Below, one piece after another: positions 33,543 to 44,760 of a stretch of DNA of 64,000 nt; the first letter of the stretch is position 1; the number at the start of each line of letters is the position of its first letter. The position numbers and the translations under genes are program-made. The notes under the pieces were generated by a model. It made no database searches. It was not told where the DNA came from and saw only the letters and a list, made by a program, of their open reading frames with translations. This DNA comes from Metallyticus violacea (Eukaryota; Arthropoda; Insecta; Mantodea; Metallyticidae): positions 25,656,001-25,720,000 of the forward strand of contig CM060834.1 of NCBI GenBank assembly GCA_030762175.1. Reading direction: 5' to 3'.

Positions 33543-34070
33543 AGCGCCCGTTTTTACTAATAAGGCACCCCAGGCGGTGGACACTGATGAATATGAGATG
33601 AATTGATAAATTGAGAAAAAAATTAAGGAAGGAAGCGTTCCAGGCCTAAATTTAGGGTTCCTCCCCGGCATTTGCTATTTATGGGACTGAACCTGCAAAA
33701 AACTTCAATCAGGAAAAATGGTTTTTGTGGGAATCGAACCCAGACCTCCTGCTCCCGAGTCCGCGCCTTAACGACCTCGGCTACCCGTGTTTTTTTTTTT
33801 TTTTTATTGATTTATTTATGGACGCTCTTTAACAGCTCAGGTCATCAGCGTCCCATTCAACTCAGAGCTAAAATGGCGACAAATTTTGCTCAGAGGCCTC
33901 TCTTTCAAGCTTGAGGTTCTTTTTCGTGCCGTAAATGTACGACACGGGACCCACGGCTTTACTTCCCTTCCGAAGGAAGCCATACTTAGGATTTTTACGC
34001 CCAAAAAAATCCATCGGTCCTGGCCGGGTTCGACCCCGCGTTCTTGGGTGTAGGACTACCCGTGGTGGTT
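33543..34070 (-). mobile_element. SINE A interrupted by SINE B
   Basis: The SINE A tail and body (33543-33789, inverse) reach CCTCGGCTACCCGTG in the 5' head. There they are split by a SINE B (33790-34055). The last few bases of the SINE A head (GTGGTGGT) follow the second copy of CTACCCGTG at 34056-34064. The host sequence on both sides belongs to one 330-bp repeat unit, with a rough target duplication (GTACCGA / ATACGAA). Confidence 0.88.
33790..34055 (-). mobile_element. 5'-truncated SINE B nested in SINE A
   Basis: The tail lies next to a T-run (33790-33805). Core and box B (GGTCGAACCCGG) are present, and the element stops in the anticodon arm (…CTTGGGTGTAGGA), lacking box A. A perfect 9-bp target duplication, CTACCCGTG at 33781-33789 and 34056-34064, lies within the SINE A head. 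Truncation plus duplication again indicates LINE-type reverse transcription. Confidence 0.92.
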
Positions 34071-34320
34071 TTATACGAAGTGGGAGGAGGCAAATTGGAA
34101 CTCACTCGGATTGTGAGTACCAATTTCGAAGTTTAGAAGCGTTTTTCACGTGTTTTAGCCTTTGAAACTATGTGTAGCAGTAAAAAATAGCAGAGATTTC
34201 TATTATTTGATATGATAGTTATAGAAGCACCGTTTTCTACTTTTTTTTTTTTAATCTGTGAAAAGGTCTGGTGGAACATGCACAAACGGATTACAACATT
34301 CTAAAAATAACACTCTAATA

Positions 34321-35999
34321 AAACGTAAAGAGTTTTTTTTTTTTTTTTTTTTTCATATTAAAACGTTTTAAGTGCTTCAAATTATTAATAACTTTAACAA
34401 AAGTTTCCATAAAGACAATACACACGTTTTGACCTGCAGGGGTAGAGCTGTAAGGAGCTACGTCACACCTTCGCTCTTTTGCATGGCTTCCGATAAGCGT
34501 AGTCAATTGCATTGCAGTACTCGAATAACTCAACGACAAATATCCTCGCGCATACCTTCAGTTGTTTTACAGCGCTAGTGTCTAACAATATTCTACTTTA
34601 CGCCAAGTCCTTACATCAACCTGAAATGAAACTGAGGTCTGAATGTGGCTGTGCGCGCACGAGTCGGTCTGTTTTAGGATAAGAGTAATAAGGATACCCA
34701 TGTAAAGCGGGTACGGAGAGAAATGAGAATGGTTTGAAGAATGTTTCTCTCTGCGAAAAGAGAAAATGAAATTGGAAGGCATTACAGTAGGGTCACGTCT
34801 TTCGGTTCAGTTTTTGTACGACTGGCAATGAGGACATTTTCATCTTATTTTGTGGCACAAACCCAGAGAAGAGGCGCAACAGGACAGTCTATAAATATCC
34901 TAAGCTGACGGAAAACTTTAATTGTTATCATTTTGGAAGATATTGTATAAAATAAAAAGAAATTTAATTATGCTAATCACATTATAACGTAAAGAGTTTT
35001 CAGTGAAATTACTCTGCTTTATGCAATCATGTTTTTATAAAAGGAAAACTACTTTTAATCCCATTCCCGCAAATATTATAAAACATCGCATTGCAGGTAC
35101 AAATATTAAGAGGGGTAATACGTTTAAAAATATGTTTATTAGCTCTGCTGGCCGTCAATGTCTCAAACTGCTCTAAGCATACTTCTTTTATTAGTAAGCA
35201 TTTTTAAAGGAATTTTAATACGCTCTTTAATTTTATTCCTGTACTTTATTATTTATTTATTTTTATTATTTTATTAAAATAATAAATTATAAAAATTATT
35301 ATTAAATAATTTTATTACATATTTAATAAAAGCATTGTTTGTTTTTAGGGATACTGTACGTAAAATAAGCTCAGTTCTTTGAAACAAAAGACAACGGGTT
35401 TAAAAGGTAATCGTATTCCAAGCACCAATGAAAACAAGAAAGAACTGGTTCCATGACGGCCTATGAGATTGTTATTTCTGTCAACACGCAATCATTTCAG
35501 GGCGCCACGAAAACTCAACACATGTTCTCGACAAACTGATTGCATATATTCCTTGATGCCATCACTTACTGACAGGTAGATTGAGAATTCAGAAATAGAC
35601 AAACTTTTCCCATAAATTTTAGGAGCAAAGACCTCTGTCTCATCGCAGAATGTGTTTAGAATAAATCAAAAGCTATGGAATAAATACAAGATCGTGAAAG
35701 AAATATAGGAAAAACCTCACTTACCAGTTTTTAGTTGATCTAACATGCCACAAGGGGAAAATTTTATTGTAAGTTTAAAAAATAGACGAAATACATGAAA
35801 TCGCACAAGCCGATATAACTCTTAAAAGACAAAACATTATATATTTGAAATAAATAAATGAAAAAAGGTAAAAATATTTTAAAAGCACTCAAATAAAATG
35901 ACTAGACAAATTAAATAGTTTATACCATCACACATTTATGTATAAGTACAAAATAGTGTGTATAATGTTCCCCAATTCCTCTTTCTGATTAACTGTATT
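34321..35999. other. AT-rich stretch, nothing recognised
   Basis: The stretch contains a T-run at about 34333-34353 and A/T-only simple sequence at 35240-35330. Frames near 34372-34782 have no motif. Confidence 0.45.
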
Positions 36000-36255
36000 T
36001 TAAGATCTGACCTTTCTCACTTTGTATAACAATTTACCTACTCCCTCCTCCTCCTTCTTGTCTGCAAAGTACAGCACTGCCCCTACTCTCTCCCCTTTAA
36101 CAAACGAACCCGATAGATAGCTTATTTTCTCTATTTTTCCATCCTTTTTCGGTACGCCAGAATATGTTCCCAAGATTCTTTCTCCGCACATATAGGACAG
36201 ATTCTGGTACCCTCTCTATCTGTTATAACAAATGCTGTGCAAGGGGTTCATATCT
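36000..36255 (-). pseudogene. LINE C-terminal zinc-knuckle fragment
   Basis: The minus strand reads AFVITDREGTRICPICAEKE then SWEHIL (about 36230-36150). The CPIC...WEHIL pattern matches the Cys-His knuckle downstream of the reverse transcriptase in R1/Jockey-like LINEs. After a frameshift a charged tail (KKEEEGVGKLLYKVRK) continues to a stop near 36000. No reverse transcriptase is left upstream. It is not the same sequence as the R1-like element at 16-18 kb. Confidence 0.65.
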
Positions 36256-36299
36256 GTATATATCATCTAGCTGAAATTACACCAGGAAGGGAATATTAA

Positions 36300-36760
36300 A
36301 GGGGGGGGGGGACCTCAGAAAATCAACAGAAAACTTGTAAGACAAAGGAGAAAAAATTGAAAGCAGTGGAAAAGTACAGGAGAATAAAGAACTGTAAAAG
36401 AGCAAAAGCATTAAAAAAATCAATATATTGCCAAAATGTTTAAAAACATAAAAAAGAGAGCAAACATTAAGAGCAGCTACAAATTATAAAATGGAGGATA
36501 GCTGGAGAAAAGCATGAGGAATGAAGAAAAATGCAAGAGCATTCACAGAGAATATAAAATACGAAAAAAGGGGGAGGGAATAGAAAATTGTTGGAACAGG
36601 AGGAACAAAACGGAAGACGCTCACATGAAAGAGTGCAAAAGAGAACAAAATAAAAACAAAGAACTAAAAGTTCCAAAACAAATGCAGAAAGTAAGGAAAA
36701 GAAGTTCAAACGTCAAGGAGAAGAAGATAAAGGAGAAAAACTTTCATAATGTATTGTTTG
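36300..36760 (+). other. Purine-rich tract
   Basis: The plus strand is strongly A/G-biased for some 450 bases, beginning with a G-run (36301-36310). A 115-codon lysine/glutamate-rich frame (36514-36861) is a by-product of this bias. No motif is recognised. Confidence 0.5.
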
Positions 36761-37666
36761 TTTGGACATCAAATGTTGAGTTTGTTGTTGACAGCCTATG
36801 TGCACAAAAACATCTGACATTCCGACAGTTGGTGAATTTATCGCCTGGCGAACCTGTCTAAATAAAGTGAACGTTGTCAGGTTATACGAATAAAATGCTT
36901 TCATTGATACAGACAGATGTATAAGTCCCGTTAATTTTCCCCGCCCTTCGCAGGCGCCTGCGAACCTAGAGGCCAACTTTACATCCACCTTCACCGCAGA
37001 TATCTTCCTTTTCACTCATCCTCTAACGTAAAACTTTGCGAACTTGCGAGAAGTTTGCAGAGCAGACGACTCCAAGGAACTGACTCAGCAGGAATCTGAG
37101 GACGACAACAACAGTTGGAGGTCGTGCGACTCTCACACACAGCACGGAGATACGAAAACGCATTAGAGGCCTTTGTGAGAGCCCATTCCCACTTCTTTAC
37201 CCCTGGCTTTTATGTCTAACGATCGGTTGTTGTGAGTAGTTGTATTTATTATTCCAGTTAAACTAATTATACACATCACAGTCGCAAGACCGTTCATGCT
37301 CTTGTAAAATACTTCATATCCGAAATTAACGACAACTAAAGAAACCAACAACAACATTAATAAGAACGCCCAATTCTTCAATTCTAAAGATTAAAAACAA
37401 CCCATGTACAAGAGCTCTCCAAATATTGCTTATCCTAAACTAGATTCTATTTTTATAACCCCAATCACACATACACACACACACATGAAACATACATACA
37501 TACATACAATACTTCTGATATTCATATATCGTATTATTATCGTATCATACTTCGTATTAATTATATACAATGTTTATAGAAATTTCTTGGCCCTAAAACT
37601 AGGTATTTCATTTAAGAAAATGTTCAGGTTTAGCCAGTTTTTGTCTATTTACAATTAGACAAAACC
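36761..37666. other. Unassigned stretch
   Basis: Short frames lack motifs. It contains a CA/CATA simple repeat at about 37466-37508. Confidence 0.45.
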
Positions 37667-37755
37667 TGGGCAATAGCGCAGGCGGTTATAGCGTCATGCT
37701 ACATTTGTGAAGACAGAATAGTGAGTTCGAATACTACCATCCCATGCTTTTAACG
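37667..37755 (+). mobile_element. tRNA-like repeat (family C), copy 2
   Basis: GCAATAGCGCAGGCGGTTAT (box A and D-arm), GCGTCATGCTAC, then box B-like AGTTCGAATAC and a CCCATGCTTTTAACG tail. It aligns over its length with the inverse of 14028-14112. It directly precedes a LINE coding fragment. Confidence 0.6.
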
Positions 37756-37761
37756 TATGAG

Positions 37762-38040
37762 GCAATGGTTAGGTCCTCATTGTTATATGCAAGTGAGGTT
37801 TGGGGATGGGAGAAAATAGACGATCTAAATAAATTACAATGTGATTTCTAGAAACGAATTCTAGGGGTGGGGAGGAGGAACATCGAACTATGGTGTACTA
37901 TGAGAGGTGGGATGCTGGGAAGATGCAGTCTACAGCAAAATAAATATAATTAGATATCTGGCTAAGAATAATTAAAGGACAACATACAAACAATCCTAAT
38001 CGGTTGTTGTATTCCCAGATCTCCCAATGAAGGTTTATGA
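37762..38040 (+). pseudogene. LINE ORF2 C-terminal fragment
   Basis: The translation AMVRSSLLYASEVWGWEKID then LNKLQCDF*KRILGVGRRN (37762-37890) matches the conserved region just after the reverse transcriptase in Jockey/CR1-type LINEs (LLYGSEIWG...LQ..F.K.ILGV). A diverged GGMLGRCSLQ...ISGE stretch follows. Several stops are present. It sits only 7 bases after a tRNA-like repeat. Confidence 0.72.
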
Positions 38041-38401
38041 AAGTCCTAGGTTTTATATCGACCATCCACTTGTTTAGTTTAGTTGTGCAGAGATGATTTT
38101 ACTACTCATCTACGCAAGTTTATACGTTTACTGGGGACTTATAAAAGTGTTATTTTGATTTAATACGTTTCTTATTTCCCTAATCTATCGCTACAAACAC
38201 GGAGCATTCTAGTTTATTTGCACAGGATTCGTGTTGATTTCTACAATTACTATCGTTCAGGTAATGTCGGCAAGTCAAATTACTACGAGCTTAGGTTTCA
38301 CCAAAAGAATTCCGAATTAATTTTATTTCCAGCAGTCATTTTAATTGTTTATCGAATTTTCAGATGCGGAAACTTTAATTACACTCCACGTGGAGCGTTT
38401 A

Positions 38402-38653
38402 ATTTTTTTTAAATAGTGTTTAACGCCCTTTTTTACTACTGAGGCACCACAGGCGCGAACACTGATGATACACGAGAATATTTGTATATTTTAAGGAAAG
38501 AAACGTTCCAGACCTAAGTTTAGGGTACCTCCCGGCATTTACCATTTATGAGGACTGGGGAAAACCTGGAAAAAAATTCATTTAGGGAGGACCGTCCTGG
38601 TTGGAATCGAACCACAGATCTCCCACTCACGAGTCCGCGCCACCCTTGGCGGT
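38402..38653 (-). mobile_element. SINE A copy with a small head deletion
   Basis: The tail, body (GGTACCTCCCGGCATTTACC, inverse) and box B region (GGTTCGATTCC) are present. The box A stretch TTAACGACCTCGG is deleted, leaving GCGCCACCCTTGGCGGT at the end. No clear target duplication was found. Confidence 0.88.
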
Positions 38654-39691
38654 CTGTATCTACAAATTGTGTAATAAAGAGGTGGTGAATATATTAATTA
38701 ATTAATTATGTATACATCAATAAAATTCGGTTTAACTGAAAATATATGCTTATTATAATATACATATGTTTCTCTATGCCAAAGAATTATATCGTCATAA
38801 CACACATACTTTGTGAAATCAATATACATATGGATTTCCAGGTATCTAAACAATACAACTTCTTTCGGCACAATTTATATTATTTTATAAAATGTATGTA
38901 CTTCTTAATAAACGCGACAATGAAGTCACGTGATGTATGGAATCGAAAGTTTAAAGTAAGTTACTTAAGGACTGAATAAATCGTTTGAGCTCATGCATAT
39001 TATGAGATTCGTGTTTGGGTTTAAAACAGTACTAAAAAGTGTGTAAATTTATATATTTTAAAACTCCATTCAGCTTCTGCTTGCGCAAAATATTAACTTG
39101 GCAACACATTAAAACTCCAATGCACGAAGAAAATGGAAAAAAGGCATTCTTAACTACTGCAGCTAGTTCCTCTTCTATCGAAGTCAGTTTTCTGAGAAGG
39201 AATGTGGTAGCTGTAAATATATCACTAAAAGCTACAAAAGCACCCATAAAATTGACGAATCTTATTAGATATAGAACAATACCTTTGAAAAAGATGTGTC
39301 CAGAAATTCTGGCCTTAATAATGTTACTAACACACTAAAGGATTCTCTCTGCTCCAGCTACAAAGTAATAGGATATAAATTCGCTCCTGTCACATTATGT
39401 GACGTAGAGTAAATAGTACGAAAACACCCTCGCGGACAGATTATTCTCTTAGCAGAAAACATGAAAATGTTTCAAAATAGTATATACTATACAAATTAAA
39501 TTAATAAATTAGTGGTTATAAATGAAAATATAGGAAAACTTAATGCTATTTACTCAACTAAAATTATAGTCATATTTTTTTTCCGAAAATTTCAATATTG
39601 TTTCAAATTTTGTAAAAAAGCCTACATATTATTCTGTTCTTACTAATGGGTGGTTAATATCAGCAAAACGACAGTTAAAAATGAGACAAAA
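38654..39691. other. AT-rich stretch, nothing recognised
   Basis: Short frames only (77 and 99 codons on the plus strand), without motifs. Confidence 0.45.
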
Positions 39692-40518
39692 AGGAACTTT
39701 ATCCATTATTTCACCTATATGACGTTATCATCGACCATTGCAATGAAACAAATTTTGAATTTTGACCAATCACAGCCCGATATCGCAGTAAAATTATAGA
39801 AAGTTTTTTTCCAATCTCTTTACCATTTGTCTTTAAGTCAGTGTAGCCAACTCTATAGCCCCACTATAATTACTGAGCAGGAAAATTACGCATATAACTT
39901 AATGTGTATTCACTCAATTATTTTTGGGTATTCAGTCAAACGGTTTGAATTCATTTTGTAAATTTGTAACAATATCTGCGTAAGGAACCATAAGTTGTAA
40001 TAAACATGTTCAGGAATGGTAAATTGTTATCTCTTGTTTTGTTTTACTCACGTGGTATTAATACATCGAACAGTAGCGATTGTAATAGTCGACTTTCGTC
40101 TAATTCAACCTCAAGGTTTTTGCATAGGTAGATATTCAAAAATATAACATTTTATACAATTGTAAATATTCCGTGCGCGAATCTCTAATATATTTATTAC
40201 TTTTATTTTATTCTATTCATGAAAAAGTCCTAAACCCGTATTTGGCTCTTTTATATTGGCATTACTGACATTCGTCTGTTGCTAGATGGCTTAAGTATTC
40301 ATAATGCAAAAGTACAATTATTATAATTTTGTAACGAAAGTTTAGGGGAATCATATTTAAATTTGTATTTTATTCGTGAAATAGCCCTAATAAATACCAC
40401 TCGAGGGTCTAAGCTTCCAGATAAACTTCATTATGTTCTTGAATTTATCAGCTATTTCATACTCTGTTGCGATATTGTGATAATTTTAGGGTTGCCGAGA
40501 CGTGAGCACTGCGTGAGT
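39692..40518 (+). repeat. Long non-coding dispersed repeat (family F), copy 1
   Basis: The segment aligns throughout with 62009-62898 on the same strand. Shared blocks include CCGATATCGCAGT, CTTAATGTGTATTCACTCAA, TGTAACAATATCTGC, ACATTTTATACAATTGT, TATTCTATTCATGAAA, TTCCAGATAAA and CTATTTCAT. I estimate about 70-75% identity over more than 800 bases. No coding frame, tRNA-like promoter or obvious terminal repeat was seen. Confidence 0.82.
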
Positions 40519-41486
40519 GGATAGGATTTATAACTAAAATAGAAAGTTTGAGCACACATCATTACCCGATTCTCTCTTTCATATTCTTTCTCTTTTCTAT
40601 TCATTTTCTTTTCTTCCTTTCCTTATTTCTCACTTTTCCTTATTTCCTCATTTTATCTTTTATTTTCTTAATTGTTGTAGATTTTCTATCTCTTACATTT
40701 TTTATAAATAATTCACATTTAGTTAATAGTTTACATAACACACATAAACAAGTCATACCTATATCTTTCTTACATTTGTCAAGTACACGACACAGACGGT
40801 AATATAGAACTTGGTCAGACGGAAAAACGAATGATATTCAACGAGCCAGCAGTGCTTTCGTGAGGCTGCCTTCAGCTGATGTAAGGGTTCTTGTTTTTTA
40901 TGTTTTCATTCGAAGACTCCGGCCTGCCCCCATTTTTTTTTTTTTTTTTTGCTTCCTATAACGATGTTTACTAACTGTAAAAAAAGGTATAGTGATTTAT
41001 TATATAAAGGCCGTTATTAAATACGCTTTTAAGTTGTTTTAAAACATGTAAGGATTTTCATTTTAATTTCAAAAGTGTTGTAACATATCTTTACGTTCCG
41101 TTATTAAACGATAAAAAAGTTTTCATTCTCTCTGTTTAAAAAAAAAAAAGCCTCAGATAATTCCATGAAAAACGTGTTTCGCATCTCGTACATTGTCCTC
41201 TTTGTTTTTCATTCGTGTATTTTTTTAAAAGTTCTTTGCACAGAGGTAGTTCAGAGCCAACTTGAATGGCTCATGATTGTGTATAAACGACCGGGTTATA
41301 AACCAAATCAGCCTCAAGAAGTTCGCTAACAACGTTACAAATCAAGTACGTTGTTGTGGTCTAAGTTTTTCAAGCATTGAATGGAGGGTTGGTGGTTATT
41401 TTGTTGATAGAGTTTTTATGTTTTTGAATTAACAAAACTAATAACAATACATTCTATGTACGCAATGTTAACTGTGCTAATGTTCA
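40519..41486. other. Unassigned stretch with pyrimidine-rich frame
   Basis: The 84-codon hydrophobic frame at 40548-40802 reflects a T/C-rich stretch. Homopolymers of T (40932-40950) and A (41139-41150) occur. Nothing was identified. Confidence 0.45.
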
Positions 41487-41546
41487 GGATGAATCCTAAC
41501 TCTAAAGGATGAATCCTAACTCTAAAGGATGAGTCCTAACTCTACC
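41487..41546. repeat. Three tandem 20-bp repeats
   Basis: GGATGAATCCTAACTCTAAA is repeated three times head to tail, the third copy with three changes. Confidence 0.93.
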
Positions 41547-41702
41547 GACAAACTTTCGCAAGTTATTCAGGGATCTATTCTGAGTGTTAAGGAAATCATG
41601 GTCTCCGGTGGCTCATTACCACGTAATTTCATTGTTTTCGTTTAGTAATAACTCAACCACCTTTGTATCTGTTTAGTGCAAATATGGTTGTTACCAAAAA
41701 AA

Positions 41703-41752
41703 ATTTTAATGATGTTTAACGCCCGTTTATACTACTGAGGCAGCACAGGCAG
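41703..41752 (-). mobile_element. SINE A 3'-end fragment
   Basis: The segment reads GATGTTTAACGCCCGTTTAT then CTGAGGCAGCACAGGC, the inverse of the SINE A tail. The body is absent. Confidence 0.85.
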
Positions 41753-42670
41753 TTTACTCCCTTTAATTAATGTGGTGTTCTAAATAATTATATTTTATTT
41801 CGGTGACAAACACTGAAATTTCGTGTCCATTTTGGAAAGCTTAAGGCATTTTCATTACAGTTGACGTTTTAATTAATACTCCATAACTTTGTTTAACAGC
41901 CTTTCCTTAAACACATATCAGATGGACTCATTAAGAACTACACCCCGGATTTTAGGAGCAACAACATCAAAGAAGCCGACACATCCGTCCCTATTTTGTA
42001 TACTGTGATGTAAGCATGACATATTTTTCTACGTTTATTATACAAACAGCAAAAAAGTACTCCATTAAAGGATTTTAAAACATGTGCAAGACCTAAAAGT
42101 TGCTAGTTGGAAGTTAGGATAATGGAAAAACAAAACAAAAACTAGAAGGTAACATTGTACAGTGCGATAAGAAATGTTTTCCCTGCGAATCAGGTTTTTT
42201 CTTACGAGCGAGCCCACACTCGTTTGCCGGGCCATAGAGGGGGTAGCTAACCTGCTTGCTTATTTGTTGACCTTTCTCACTGTCGCAGTAGTGGTGCAAC
42301 TGTTCCCTGGTGTGTGCTGTGATGTTTTCTTAATTCGACAATATATATATATAAGCTATTATGCCTGGTATATTTACAAAGGCACGGCATTTCTTTATGT
42401 ATGATTAATATATGTTAACTCAGTGGTGATAGTATGATAGTACTTTTTTTTTAAGCATACAGTCGATTATGTTACTTATGTGAATACCATACAACGCCCT
42501 TTTTCAGAAAATTAGCGGACAGGGAGCATGATCATTCATTTTTTAAATTGAGCTCCGCCACTGCTCACATGGCAAATAATTCCATGAGAGCAATTCATAA
42601 TGCTTCCATAAGACAGAGTTGTTAGTGGGATCGGACCTCTGATTTAACAGCCTACGACTATTATCTCTGC

Positions 42671-42719
<49 letters not shown>

Positions 42720-43739
42720 TGTACAAGACGAACCCCAAACCACACAAGAACTCCAGAGATAATATTTCACAGAAAATTATCCGGATTTCTCAAAGAGAGT
42801 GTTGAATAGTTTTCTAGAGATGTCAAAAATGTATGGAGAATGAAGGCGGGCAGTTTCAACACCTTATTTGATAACTTAGTAAGTAATGAGGCTCTTTGGT
42901 TTGTGTATTGTTGTAAGATTGGTTTGTTTTGCTGTTTTACCCTACTGCTAATCACCGAGACCCGGCTGGCCGGCCAACCGGCTATCGAGCGGTCGCTGGC
43001 CCGTAGGCAAAATACTGCGGGGGAAAACAAAACTGATTGCACAATACTTATATTTAGAAAGAATGACATAATAATAGAGAGTAAAACGAATGTTGTATTC
43101 TTTGTGGACGGTAGATATAAAGTAATTAAGTTCGCTATCGAAAGAATTTCGTGGGAATCCAACCACCATTCAAATAACTCTTGTGAATATCGGATTGGTT
43201 AAGAACAACTACCGTGTATCCAAATATTTACATAGGATTTCCCTTACTGAAGTTTAGGCTGGTAACCCACGTTGATTCTGGACTATAAACAGCTGTGGTC
43301 TCCAGACTAAGACAGATTGTAGCAGACAATGAATATTCGAGGCAGCACTACTTACAGTAGCAGGGAAATGTTATGCTAAAGCTATACGAGAATGATACGT
43401 GACGCAAAATATGTCAACTAAGTCCCTCTCGGATATTTGCTTTTCATAATTAAGTCTGGCTGCCCTTTGTGAAGATGTTGTGCGAGTAAATCATGGAGCA
43501 AACACTCGGCAGTCTGGCCACAAGAGATAAATTAAACTCGCTCCCTTTGAGATTTACAAAGTTTCCACAAGTTGAAAAGCTTTAAATTGATTTTTAGAGC
43601 CTGTGGTTGGCCCAAAGGACGCCGCTTGTTTACAGTCAAGCAGATACAGAGCAAGGCCATGCTAATATTGCTATACGTTGAAGATGTGGAAATTGCTCCG
43701 TGTTTGGGTCTCTCTTCATCAATGACATATCGAGTTCCC
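41753..43739. other. Unassigned stretch with long A-run
   Basis: A 42-base A-run lies at 42674-42715. A CpG-rich patch lies at about 42955-43015, inside overlapping frames of 120 (plus) and 131 (minus) codons, neither with a known motif. Frames open on both strands argue against a gene. Confidence 0.4.
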
Positions 43740-43859
43740 TGAAAGGCCTCATAATGATCGTGGTTTTTATGATATTATACATTTACTGGTCCTCATAATT
43801 TTGACAATCTTTCTCATATACTCCGTTAGATGCAATGCCGGCGTATTTGTCAGTCTTTA

Positions 43860-44760
43860 AAGACTTGCTGGTATTTTTGATAGGTCCTTCGGGGTTAAAT
43901 CTGGACTATAGGAAGGGAGATGCATACACTTTACATTAATTTCTTGTTAGAAATTCAGCAACATTTTCGACGTGCACTCATGCATCATTGTGGTGTAGCA
44001 TCATGCAAATTTGGTCTTTCGCGTGTTATATTTTCAGAATATCTCATTAGTATTGCTCAGTTACAGCCACATGCTGGTATAAACCGTTTCTTGAATACTT
44101 AAAAATGTGGTAGCTTTCCTAGCAGACTTTTGCTTTATTTTGTGTTGATTTTGTTTTATTTACGGACAGGTCTTCAGCATCCCATTCAATTCAGGTGGTG
44201 AAACGACCGATAATTCTGCCCAGAGGTTTCTTCTTTCAAGTTTGAGGTTCTTTTACATGCCGTACATCTATGACACGGGACCCACGGCTTCCTTGGGATT
44301 TTTACGCCCGAAAAAATCCGTTGTTCCTGATCGGGACTGAACCGGCGATCTTGGGTTTACGAGGCAATTATGTTACCACAACCGACTTTAGTGTTGATGA
44401 TGGAGATTTCTACACAGACTTTTGCTGTTTGATCTCAGGATCGAAATGGTGTAGCCAAGTTTCATCAGCAGTGATTACCAAAACAAACTCAACAGCTTCC
44501 TGCGACACCATCAGAAGTCTGGGAACCCACCGTGCACAAACACGTCTCATATGCAACGCTTTAGTTACCAACGTGTGGGTGGCATCCAGTGAACTTTTCA
44601 GATATTCTGAAAGTGTTAACATCACAAAGACAGCAGCGGTGTTAATGTTTTTTTTCGGTTAGAGCACAAACTGAACCGTGGGGTCCATTTTCCTTTGAAA
44701 TTGATTGCTTAGGCTCTTCGAGGGAAAAACCAACTCTCCATAGTCCTCCTGTAACACTGC
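43860..44760 (-). pseudogene. Mariner transposase pseudogene interrupted by SINE B
   Basis: Reading the minus strand: SKSLSNQFQ and KALHMRRVCARWVPRLL (near 44555-44510), then ADETWLHHFDPEIKQQ (near 44465-44420), which keeps the first catalytic Asp. The gene is broken by SINE B (44150-44390). Beyond it come MMLHHNDA (degenerate HDNA), AEFLTRN and SYSPDLTP (44010-43890). The first catalytic block is good, but the second is damaged and stops are present. Clear terminal repeats were not found. Confidence 0.85.
44150..44390 (-). mobile_element. SINE B inside a mariner transposase
   Basis: The tail, body and a degraded head (ATAATTGCCTCGTAAACCCA, inverse) are present. The conserved hairpin is deleted (GGCTTCCTTGGGA). 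An 8-bp duplication, GTGTTGAT at 44142-44149 and 44391-44398, flanks it. Confidence 0.88.

Larger units (their letters stand above)
33388..34253 (+). repeat. 330-bp tandem repeat, unit 2, interrupted by nested SINEs
   Basis: The unit starts AAGCTGTTAAAAGGTGTGTG and follows unit 1 closely up to TTAAAAATCAGTGTACCGA (33532). It is interrupted by SINE A carrying SINE B, then resumes at TTATACGAAGTG (34070) and continues through TTTTAGCCTTTGAAACT to about 34230. A weak start of a third unit (CTGTGAAAAGGTCTGGTGG) is at 34257. Confidence 0.8.

Noticed and set aside
36514..36861. 115-codon basic, charged frame as a nuclear protein
   Set aside because: It coincides with a purine-rich tract and has no family motif.
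40548..40802. 84-codon hydrophobic frame as a small membrane protein
   Set aside because: The sequence is a simple T/C-rich stretch; the hydrophobicity follows from that.
42840..43202. Overlapping 120- and 131-codon frames on opposite strands
   Set aside because: No known motif; frames open on both strands are best explained by composition.
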